From Phoronis ovalis (taxonomy: Eukaryota; Phoronida; Phoronidae): 39,287 nucleotides of DNA. Positions 36,001 to 39,287 of the stretch are shown in pieces; positions within the stretch are counted from its first letter, which is position 1; every line of letters starts with the position of its first letter. The notes beneath the pieces were generated by a model. It was not told the DNA's origin. It worked only from the letters and a program-made list of their open reading frames with translations, and searched no databases. The stretch is from positions 1 through 39,287 of the forward strand of contig JAOXYB010090273.1 in assembly GCA_028565635.1 (NCBI GenBank). Reading direction: 5' to 3'. The position numbers were made by a program, and so were the translations under genes.

Positions 36001-36115
36001 CCCATTTTCCGTAATTTGCTCATATACATATTGTACATTTGCATTTCTAGATTTTTTTTGTAAAAATGTACATAGTGAACATATAATGAAAATAAAATTT
36101 ACAAATACAGCAACT
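8887..36115 (+). CDS. Transmembrane semaphorin gene (class 1/6 type), whole locus
   Basis: Semaphorins are cell-surface guidance ligands/receptors that signal through plexins. The spliced product has a signal peptide, a full sema domain (about residues 33-490 in the 724-residue form), a PSI domain (first Cys near residue 494, with DPYCSW), a stalk, one membrane span (about 627-647) and a short tail. Hallmarks visible are KNHVYEINL, LLICGTNALKPSC, a block reading AVEYINCGK then VYSRIARVCKNDKGGP, and YYDVLFIGT. No Ig domain follows PSI, which argues against secreted class 2 and for class 1/6. The 14 coding exons sum to 2175 nt (725 codons with stop) with every junction in phase, so the model is internally consistent. 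The coordinates given run from the 5'-most well-supported coding exon to just past the distal poly(A) signal. Upstream untranslated exons probably exist. Class assignment rests on domain order and remembered family motifs, not a database search. Confidence 0.95.
9027..10070. other. Intron, no gene seen
   Basis: This is AT-rich intronic sequence. Frames on either strand are short and lack motifs. Confidence 0.45.
10071..10540 (-). mobile_element. Non-LTR retrotransposon reverse-transcriptase relic in two tandem copies
   Basis: Read on the - strand, both halves encode CDYKKAFD, the aspartate-containing motif A of LINE-type reverse transcriptases. The motif lies at 10229-10249 in one copy and 10470-10490 in the other. 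The copies span about 10071-10300 and 10305-10540 and are clearly alignable (for example both carry TGACATCTTACATAAT and GTGCTGGAATATTG-like blocks). Stops and frame changes break both, so neither is functional. Family within the LINEs cannot be given from this short fragment. A 71-codon frame on the - strand (10372-10157) is part of the same relic. Confidence 0.6.
10541..11441. other. Intron, no gene seen
   Basis: AT-rich sequence with no supported feature. Confidence 0.4.
11442..11640. repeat. Second copy of the degenerate repeat seen at 1-342
   Basis: A GCTTTTTTCAGCTTCCACTT block followed by TTTACTATGGTGTTT, TTTACCATAGTGTGT and TTTGCCATGGGATGA parallels the TTTTTTCAGCTCCTGCA and TTTACCACAGGGTAT phrases at the left edge of the window. 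Spacing and order are similar while the sequence has drifted. This supports a dispersed family. Confidence 0.5.
11641..20681. other. Long intron (large part of the intron between variant B and the common exons)
   Basis: No complete gene is seen across about 9 kb. It contains a near-perfect 19-base hairpin (14126-14144), a CA microsatellite (about 17807-17821), a GC-richer insert-like block at about 17230-17350, repeated TTTTTCAAAATTTTGGA phrases near 18655-18700, and a 38-base imperfect hairpin (19028-19065). Reading frames of 60-110 codons here have no motifs, signal structure or fitting splice sites. Confidence 0.45.
17807..17821. repeat. CA dinucleotide microsatellite
   Basis: A run of alternating C and A, about eight units, lies inside the long intron. 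Confidence 0.85.
20682..20751 (+). CDS. Semaphorin alternative first coding exon, variant C
   Basis: The ATG begins MKTSTMRSITISLIVMIYV then RCSV: Lys/Arg residues, then a hydrophobic core, then small residues near a likely cleavage point. The exon ends at GTAG/GTAGGT in phase 1 and so joins the common exon at 25339 in frame, giving a semaphorin of 716 residues. Upstream, TTCTTTTAATTTTAG (ending 20649) could be an acceptor from an untranslated exon. Alternatively a TATATAAAG at about 20467-20475 could mark a promoter. Without the splice the frame closes after two further codons, as expected of a true exon boundary. Confidence 0.6.
20752..21970. other. Intron, no gene seen
   Basis: AT-rich intronic sequence between alternative first exons. 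A 68-codon frame near 21.69-21.89 kb has no support. Confidence 0.4.
21971..22403. repeat. 28-bp minisatellite interrupted by an assembly gap
   Basis: The unit GTATCCACCATCCC plus TTAGTGTTGTTACA repeats head to tail with almost no divergence. The first copy has extra CCACCAT triplets and the final copies carry GTTGG instead of GTTGTT. Exactly 100 N (22200-22299) break the array, the usual convention for a gap of unknown size, so the true copy number is not known. It lies in an intron upstream of exon variant D. Confidence 0.95.
22200..22299. other. Assembly gap (100 N)
   Basis: A run of exactly 100 undetermined bases inside the minisatellite. The array is likely collapsed here. Confidence 0.99.
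22842..23053. repeat. Diverged direct duplication, copy 1 (upstream of exon variant D)
   Basis: It aligns with 23458-23671 at an offset of about 618 bases near the right end. Shared blocks include CCACACATRTACAAT, a GTCTAC-TTAAT stretch, CTTGTCTG-type pyrimidine-rich sequence, and ACTATACAGCATGGGTCAC against GCTATACAGTATTGGTCAC. The right end lies about 50 bases before the ATG of exon variant D, so this block may be its core promoter region. Confidence 0.6.
23103..23364 (+). CDS. Semaphorin alternative first coding exon, variant D (mucin-like)
   Basis: The ATG begins MTRILTVLLLVINSMYLLVV, a strong signal peptide, followed by about 65 residues very rich in Thr, Ser, Pro and Asn. Possible N-glycosylation sites include NST, NTS and NGS, and there are many candidate O-glycosylation sites. 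The exon ends at ATTG/GTAAAG in phase 1, as variants B and C do, and joins 25339 in frame for a 780-residue product. It would add a mucin-like spacer before the sema domain. The GC content and third-position pattern differ from the surrounding intron, which supports coding. The start is chosen as the first ATG before the hydrophobic core. Confidence 0.65.
23458..23671. repeat. Diverged direct duplication, copy 2 (downstream of exon variant D)
   Basis: This is the partner of 22842-23053. An ATG at 23677 opens directly after the shared GGTCAC. Confidence 0.6.
23677..24051 (+). other. Unexplained 124-codon open frame in intron
   Basis: The frame starts six bases after the duplicated promoter-like block and is unusually long for this AT-rich intron. 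It reads MNLVTNVYITYELIVTYP, then a Pro/His/Tyr-rich part (YQYHRPHPDLRPGFG), then hydrophobic sequence such as LVFLYIPTYPYGFLKLP. I recognise no family. It could be an additional first exon, since a phase 1 GTACGG donor-like site follows RPGFG. It could also be a transposon scrap or chance. Confidence 0.25.
24052..25338. other. Intron, no gene seen
   Basis: AT-rich sequence leading to the TTTTTCAG acceptor of the first common exon. Confidence 0.45.
25339..25447 (+). CDS. Semaphorin common exon: start of sema domain
   Basis: This exon has a TTTTTCAG acceptor and a GCAAA/GTAAGT donor, with phase 1 in and phase 2 out. It encodes ESVQRGVITFNGGRVNDG then SNDYKKLLVVGDKLVVGAK, the first blades of the sema propeller. 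Every alternative first exon must splice here. Confidence 0.93.
25861..26074 (+). CDS. Semaphorin exon: sema domain (KNHVY ... CGTNA)
   Basis: A TATATTCCAG acceptor and a GAG/GTAATG donor bound this exon (phase 2 in, phase 0 out). It contains NHVYEINL, CNALYTASICHNDIRVLV and LLICGTNALKPSCRIY, all diagnostic sema motifs with the conserved cysteines. Confidence 0.95.
26848..26938 (+). CDS. Semaphorin exon: sema domain
   Basis: The acceptor is GTTGCAG and the donor GCAA/GTATGT, phase 0 to 1. It encodes GSYYQKISEQQNAVGECPIS then PLSNSTSVYA. The conserved CP.SP..NST region carries an N-glycosylation site. Confidence 0.92.
27234..27341 (+). CDS. Semaphorin exon: sema domain (LYSAGTADRD)
   Basis: A TTTTTGCAG acceptor and an AATG/GTTAGT donor, phase 1 to 1. 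It encodes NNKLYSAGTADRDNKDFLVY then QRPVRTRQFDSQLLN, matching the G.LYSAT..D........R....LRT pattern of the family. Confidence 0.94.
27667..27900 (+). CDS. Semaphorin exon: sema domain signature block
   Basis: A CCATTTCAG acceptor and an ATTC/GTAAGT donor, phase 1 to 1. It holds the most conserved semaphorin segment, YFLFREVAVEYINCGK followed by VYSRIARVCKNDKGGP, and ends near FKTRMNCSIPGEYPFYFDEI. Confidence 0.97.
28186..28273 (+). CDS. Semaphorin exon: sema domain
   Basis: An ATTTTTAG acceptor and a CACC/GTAAGT donor, phase 1 to 2. It encodes SATEVGLGNYKPSVSGAK then DIFYAVFTTPP, the usual blade with the YAVFTTP-type motif. Confidence 0.93.
28968..29115 (+). CDS. Semaphorin exon: sema domain (SAVCAYKMEDVRAAF)
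   Basis: A CTTTTTACAG acceptor and a CACAG/GTATGT donor, phase 2 to 0. SAVCAYKMEDVRAAFADTFK matches the family's SAVC.Y...DI...F segment. It ends in IPQPHPAQ, just before a conserved Cys. Confidence 0.95.
29342..29546 (+). CDS. Semaphorin exon: sema domain (YDVLFIGT)
   Basis: A TGTTTTTACAG acceptor and an ACAG/GTAAAA donor, phase 0 to 1. It contains AFLRTKFIRGHSLMEKAVPA and YYDVLFIGT, the last propeller blades. Confidence 0.95.
29852..30131 (+). CDS. Semaphorin exon: end of sema domain and start of PSI domain
   Basis: An ATCCAATAG acceptor and a GATGG/GTATGT donor, phase 1 to 2. It completes the DDGRVMKAIN blade and then enters the PSI domain, with closely spaced cysteines in NCATLNTCSKCVAAQ and the typical DPYCSW. 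Confidence 0.95.
30485..30561 (+). CDS. Semaphorin exon: end of PSI domain
   Basis: A CAATTGTAG acceptor and a CCAG/GTAATT donor, phase 2 to 1. It encodes LQDLNTGYHAHCPFEPDPDT then TSGVP and supplies the last PSI cysteine. The frame stays open past the donor to 30779, described separately. Confidence 0.88.
30562..30779 (+). other. Candidate read-through 3' end giving a secreted semaphorin
   Basis: If the donor at 30562 is not used, the PSI frame continues for 72 sense codons (GNLTHHHQWLDETHTISK ... VLYVAHSS) to TAG at 30777-30779. Composition here is more GC-rich than the neighbouring intron. An AATAAA at 31108-31113 could end such a transcript. The product would stop after PSI without a membrane span. 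The length of the open frame is suggestive, but no domain is recognisable. Confidence 0.3.
31138..31242 (+). CDS. Semaphorin stalk exon, Cys/Pro-rich, possible cassette
   Basis: A CTCTAATAG acceptor and a CCTG/GTTAGT donor; 105 bases, phase 1 to 1, so it can be skipped without a frameshift. It encodes EQPVTGQAPVPTCAPCAPCT then CLVAPEASQAPPPTP: proline-rich with four cysteines in CxxCxxCxC spacing. Exon identity is supported by phase and by sequence character unlike the intron around it. Alternative splicing is inference. Confidence 0.75.
31605..31656 (+). CDS. Candidate alternative membrane-anchor exon 1
   Basis: After an AATTATAG acceptor, phase 1 entry gives VVFIGIVLCMFFCLTYA, a plausible membrane span. 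A GCTAG/GTGCAT site closes it in phase 2, which fits 32987. If that donor is not used, the frame stops at 31679-31681. T-rich intron DNA easily encodes hydrophobic peptides, so this is only a candidate. Confidence 0.25.
32156..32230 (+). CDS. Semaphorin stalk exon, hydrophilic, possible cassette
   Basis: A CACTAACAG acceptor and a CCTG/GTAAGG donor; 75 bases, phase 1 to 1. It encodes GNGKNEFQVGATTEKSDK then NITDTKP, charged and polar with one N-glycosylation site, as expected of an extracellular stalk. It can be included or skipped in frame. Confidence 0.7.
32567..32624 (+). CDS. Candidate alternative membrane-anchor exon 2
   Basis: A TAACATTTAG acceptor and phase 1 entry give VTGACCSMSAILFFIVFVI, another possible membrane span with flanking cysteines. 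A weak ATCTG/GTGTTG donor leaves in phase 2 and would join 32987. Otherwise the frame stops at 32644-32646 after WCCVHSV, and ATTAAA at 32801 could end that form. Weakly supported. Confidence 0.2.
32987..33083 (+). CDS. Candidate alternative terminal exon with a different cytoplasmic tail
   Basis: After ATGTTTGACAG, phase 2 entry encodes VGKKDETFADIDSPYLRRGN then LVPKDPMSCKS and a stop (33081-33083). A second acceptor five bases on (GTGTAG, exon from 32992) gives the same frame from phase 1. The peptide is hydrophilic and does not look like T-rich intron noise, so I rate it the best of the alternative 3' exons. It has the character of a short intracellular tail. It has no recognised domain. 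Confidence 0.4.
33271..33474 (+). other. Candidate alternative terminal exon (weak)
   Basis: A strong TTTTTATTTTGCAG acceptor and phase 1 entry give a frame open for 67 codons (DCMWIIELVLLIYESGLF ... EIFIF) to TAG. It begins with a short hydrophobic run. There is no poly(A) signal close by and no recognisable motif. It may be a cryptic site. Confidence 0.2.
33658..34004 (+). CDS. Semaphorin terminal coding exon: membrane span and cytoplasmic tail
   Basis: A CTTTTTATAG acceptor, phase 1 entry and stop TAA at 34002-34004. It encodes a Ser/Thr/Tyr-rich juxtamembrane segment, a membrane span (TMAIATVVSIVLSLFIGFLV), a basic stop-transfer sequence (YKVSACRKG), and a tail of about 77 residues rich in Asn, Asp and Lys. 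The protein ends in KKVYI, a hydrophobic-x-hydrophobic end that fits a class II PDZ ligand. The tail length suits invertebrate class 1 semaphorins. Confidence 0.92.
34005..36115 (+). other. Semaphorin 3' untranslated region
   Basis: About 2.1 kb of AT-rich sequence without coding signs. An early AATAAA at 34007-34012, almost on the stop codon, could in principle give a very short form. The distal AATAAA at 36091-36096 is the likely main signal. Two TGTACATA (Pumilio-type) elements occur at 34778-34785 and 36067-36074. The exact cleavage site is estimated. Confidence 0.7.
36091..36096 (+). terminator. Poly(A) signal of the semaphorin gene
   Basis: A canonical AATAAA, followed within about 25-35 bases by a TG-rich stretch (CTTGTCTGTTCGTTCTG), the usual downstream element. 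Confidence 0.7.
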
Positions 36116-36700
36116 TGTCTGTTCGTTCTGCATATGTCCGCCAAATTAAAGGGACGGTAGCAGGATTATGGTTCAGTGGGCATCTATGTATTTTAAGCGA
36201 TCAGGGATCATATAAGAATCCCATTCTATCCTGGTAATAGTTCTGTTACATTTCTGCTTCATCATTAAGTTCACACCAGTTCATTAGAACCAATTAGCAT
36301 CCAGCATTTCTAGAATCCATCTCTTAAGCTGCTTCACAAGGTCACATGGGACATTGTACATTTGGTAAATTTCATACAATTCATTCGTCATCCAATTTCA
36401 AATCACTTTGTGCAAAATCCATTACAGTTTACCCAGGGTTCAGTATTTTCTACAGCAAACTTTATACAAACTATGTTGCATAAAGAAGAAGTAAAAATGC
36501 TTGCCTCTATGACCAGCAGAACATAAGAGCACAAAATATACTAAACTTGGTTAAAATTGATTGAATTACTTGTATTGCATTATGATATCACAGGGAAGCC
36601 TTGGTTGACTTTTAGACCAATGGTCAGTTACAAATCAAAAGTCTGATCAGTGTCTTCTGAGGTCACAGTCTGCGTGAATCATCTTAGGTGCAGAGATGCT
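36116..36700. other. Short intergenic spacer between convergent genes
   Basis: About 585 bases between the estimated 3' ends of the two genes. No other feature is seen. Confidence 0.5.
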
Positions 36701-36720
36701 GATTATATGATAGATAGCAA

Positions 36721-36726
36721 TTTATT
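36721..36726 (-). terminator. Possible poly(A) signal of COMMD10
   Basis: AATAAA on the - strand, about 12 bases after the COMMD10 stop codon. It would give a very short 3' untranslated region. I see no other AATAAA on this strand in the spacer. Confidence 0.5.
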
Positions 36727-36737
36727 GGTTCACAGAT

Positions 36738-36776
36738 TCAACTCATAGAGTCTATCTGGGCTTGAATAGTCTCTAG
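36738..36776 (-). CDS. COMMD10: COMMD10 last coding exon
   Basis: On the - strand, TTTCTATTCCAG precedes CTAGAGACT..., encoding LETIQAQIDSMS and TGA (36738-36740). This matches the C-terminal end of COMMD10 proteins (LETIQAQLD...). Phase 0 entry agrees with the exon at 38109-38168. Confidence 0.93.
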   Translation of the reverse strand, partial: LETIQAQIDSMS

Positions 36777-38501
36777 CTGGAATAGAAATAAGTATTATTT
36801 CAAGAAATTGTTTTTGTACACAGTTTAGTGTCCCAATATTATAACCAGTAAATTCAGCTTTTCCCTATTGATAACCCTGAGCATCTGAGGGATACTAAAC
36901 CCACTATAAAGGCACACAACGAGCTCAGAAAACTAGATTCAGCCACAGCCTAGCAGTCTCTAACACAGATTATATATCTTATAAATTTACTAACTGTTTT
37001 AAAACAAAATTCAAAAATTTGTTTTAAAATTAATAGACCATATTATTATCAGACATATAGTCCCTTGTTGCATATAGGGACAGAAATTTATATACGGATC
37101 AAAAATTATATATAATCTCAATTTGGTAGTATTTAACTACTACAAGTTTAAAAAAAAATTAAATTAAACAAAATATACAACAAGGGTCTAAACCTATTCA
37201 GGAGTCAATTGAAAGCCCAGCCCCTATGGACCTGGGGGAATAGCAGGGCAAGTAAGGGAGAGTTGACCGGGGACGTTCAAAAATACAGCAGGAGATGACG
37301 GGGCATGTTTTTGGGGTTTTACTGGGAAGTTACAGATGTGTTACCTTATTTCCTGTCTGGCAAATGCGTATATTGCATGAAATCACAAACTGGTGCTTTT
37401 AAAAATAGTTGTTAAATTTTTTTCGACATTTTTTAAAGCCCAGGAAGATCTTGGTACATGTATCAACTATCTCGAGAAACTTTGAGAGTTCTCGAGACAG
37501 TGCTTTGATATGGATTTGACAAGATTTGAAATCAAAGGGCCAATGATAAAAAATGCAAGTACATAATTTTAAAGGATATTTGTTAAGTTTATAGAATTGT
37601 GCTAAAGATCCCATGTTTTGAAAGAGCTATTCCCAGTCATACCTCCTAGTTTTAATCCACCACTGGGACAGGGCTTTTTTCCTGTAGTACAGGGCATGTC
37701 CACCACAAGACCCCACAAACGGGGCAAACACCGGGGATGTTTCCTTCGAAATCGTTACATGCCCCACTATTCCCCAGGGGCCGGGCTTTCAATTGACTCC
37801 TGCATCAGACTAGATTTATGGCTGAATGAACCCATGTGGTACTCATTTAAGATATGCTGCCCAACAAGCCACTACAGAGAGAGAGCCATTGGTGCAGAAT
37901 CTAGACTTTATCAATTGAGCTAACTTGGCTGAATGAAAATGAAGGATTCGCCTCATTGTGCATCAGCAATGCCTAGCCTAGTATGCAATTAAACACTGTG
38001 CTTTATAAAAAGATGAATTTTCTCAATAAAATTTTTTAATTATCTGTTCATGTCAAATTTAGTCAACTACAGAAACAGTAACAAAGTGAGAATGGTATAA
38101 TCACTAACCTGGTTGTAAAAGTCGTACAGTTCATCATGAGTGAATTCCATTCTTACTTTTTCTTTACTCTGCAAAAGCAATGCTTCAATGAAAATACATG
38201 TACAGTGATTTAAAAATAATTTTGTGTCATCAAAGTAAATAACAAGATGGTAGATAAACTACAGAAAAGCATACTTATGTATAGTGTGTATTTAATATAC
38301 TGAAATGCTATCTACAACCAGTAATGAAATGCATCAGACTGTTGAAGATTTCAGGAATTCCTTAACTCTTGAAAATATGTCAGTTCTTACCTCTGTACTG
38401 TCATCATTAACTGATAATTCTAGCAATGCATTTGGTGATTTCATTTTTGTTTTACTGGCTTGAGCCATCTGAAGGTTGAGACGCCAGTTGACATCTTGCA
38501 A
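36738..38501 (-). CDS. COMMD10: COMMD10, 3' part of the gene (last three coding exons)
   Basis: COMMD proteins form the Commander complex, which with retromer-like partners recycles membrane proteins from endosomes; they have also been linked to NF-kB control. The three exons (38391-38501, 38109-38168, 36738-36776) join in phase 0 and encode 69 residues of the COMM domain, including the diagnostic VNWRLNLQMA and EFTHDELYDFYNQ. The family is about 200 residues long, so roughly the N-terminal two thirds lies beyond the right edge. Assignment to member 10 rests on close agreement with the known COMMD10 C-terminus. The gene points toward the semaphorin, so the two converge. Confidence 0.93.
36777..38108 (-). 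other. COMMD10 intron with a mobile-element insertion
   Basis: This is the last intron of COMMD10. It contains the inverted-repeat element at 37199-37802 and a faint tRNA-like stretch after it. No further exon is seen. Confidence 0.6.
37199..37802. mobile_element. Terminal-inverted-repeat element (MITE-like), about 600 bp
   Basis: CAGGAGTCAATTGAAAGCCC at the left end is repeated inverted as GGGCTTTCAATTGACTCCTG at the right end. The similarity continues inward through GC-rich sequence (CCCC, GGGGAATAG). No transposase is encoded. I could not find a clear target-site duplication: ACCTATT on the left and CATCAGA on the right do not match. The ends are therefore well defined by the repeat, but the transposon class is not. 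Confidence 0.65.
38109..38168 (-). CDS. COMMD10: COMMD10 penultimate coding exon
   Basis: On the - strand, TTGCTTTTGCAG precedes a 60-base exon encoding SKEKVRMEFTHDELYDFYNQ, followed by GTTAGT. EFTHDELYDFYNQ is the family's C-terminal COMM motif (compare EFSHKELFDFYNK in vertebrates). Confidence 0.95.
38391..38501 (-). CDS. COMMD10: COMMD10 coding exon, start of COMM domain
   Basis: On the - strand, TTCTTTGCAG precedes a 111-base exon, phase 0 both sides, encoding LQDVNWRLNLQMAQASKTKM then KSPNALLELSVNDDSTE, followed by GTAAGA. The W-LNLQMA and KSP-A-L-L pattern is typical of COMMD10. Confidence 0.95.
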
Positions 38502-39287
38502 CTGCAAAGAAGAATCACACATTTATACAAACAGGTTAAGATAGGTGTGTGTTTACAGAAGTAGGCAGTTAAATAGTGATTTAACTATTTGTATTTCTTC
38601 ATATGTAGCATCAATATCGTAACTGTGCTGGTAGACAAAATGTATTTTACTTTTAAAAGGTAAGATGTCATTTGGTACAAATAATAAACAAGACATTAAT
38701 TTAATGCATTAAGATATTAAGATATTTTCAAAAAGCTGACAGCAGATACATGTACCACAGGTGTATGCTAAGCACATGAAATTCATTGGTTTAGTCCAAC
38801 TAAACATACAAAGACCTATAAGCCAGTAACACCTAATGACGGCTATTCCGATTTTAGTTGTAAGGGCAGGGAGGATGGAGAAACATGGGTGGTGGGTTTT
38901 TTGATCAATTCATGTACATATTGAAGTATGTAAAAAGTATTGGATATATAACTGGTAGTGAGATCTCCTGTGCAGCTAACAGCAGAACAGCCCAGACAAA
39001 AATTGTAGTGACAGTATTCTGTGTTAGTTCTGCTGTAGTTTGAATTTAGCATATTAGGCTGCATTTTGGCTTTTTTTGGTATATATAAGGTGGAGTTAAT
39101 GTGTTGTTTTTAATTAGTCTTAGGGATCATCTCAAAAGTTATCACAATGACCACAAACGTATAGAGTTTAATATAGGATTTACCCCCCATCCCTCCCTGG
39201 TCAAATGTAGGGGGGGTTAGTGAGATTTTTGCCCTATCCAGTTGCGAACCTAGGGGGTTCAGGGGGCAATATTTGGTGCTATTTCCT
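38502..39287. other. COMMD10 intron continuing to the window edge
   Basis: No exon of the N-terminal COMMD10 half is visible. The last 110 bases become G/C-run rich (around 39183-39270), possibly the edge of another repeat. Confidence 0.45.

Noticed and set aside
37840-37925. tRNA-like stretch on the - strand (TTAGCTCAATTGATAAAG resembles an A box)
   Set aside because: No convincing B box or cloverleaf can be folded by eye. At most it is a decayed tRNA-derived SINE, so it was not annotated as a tRNA.
38843-39064. 73-codon - strand frame as an upstream COMMD10 exon
   Set aside because: The sequence shows none of the COMMD10 N-terminal character and does not end at a phase 0 donor before 38501.

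Overview
This is animal (metazoan) genomic DNA. It is AT-rich, with many short exons bounded by GT...AG, long introns, decayed interspersed repeats, a minisatellite crossing a 100-base assembly gap, and no operon structure. The protein families and repeat style suggest an invertebrate, probably a lophotrochozoan such as a mollusc. That placement is inference; the sequence does not name a species.

Two genes lie tail to tail. On the + strand, from about 2.3-8.9 kb to about 36.1 kb, is a transmembrane semaphorin with a signal peptide, a complete sema domain, a PSI domain, a short stalk, one membrane span and a 77-residue cytoplasmic tail. There is no Ig domain, which fits the invertebrate class 1 (Sema1) / vertebrate class 6 type. 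On the - strand, 36.7-38.5 kb holds the last three coding exons of COMMD10; its 5' exons lie beyond the right edge.

The body of the semaphorin (25.3-34.0 kb) is a chain of 13 exons whose phases all agree. With the first coding exon at 8.9 kb the model totals 2175 nt, exactly 725 codons including the stop. The most interesting feature is isoform architecture. At least three separate signal-peptide exons (8933-9026, 20682-20751, 23103-23364) all end in phase 1, so each can join the common exon at 25339. One of them adds a Thr/Ser/Pro-rich mucin-like segment. A fourth, two-exon start (2538-2579 plus 6900-6984, behind a TATA box) is possible.

The 3' end has a similar menu: two in-frame stalk cassettes, two candidate extra membrane-anchor exons (31605, 32567) that could share a different cytoplasmic tail exon (32987-33083), a read-through frame after the PSI exon that would make a secreted form, and the regular anchor/tail exon (33658-34004). 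The alternative 5' exons are well supported by sequence logic. The alternative 3' exons are candidates needing transcript data.

The rest is intron or intergenic DNA. It holds a relic of a non-LTR reverse transcriptase in two tandem copies (about 10.07-10.54 kb), a degenerate repeat family at 1-342 and 11.44-11.64 kb, a 28-bp minisatellite (about 21.97-22.40 kb), a diverged 618-bp-offset duplication flanking one alternative first exon, and a terminal-inverted-repeat element of about 600 bp at 37.2-37.8 kb.
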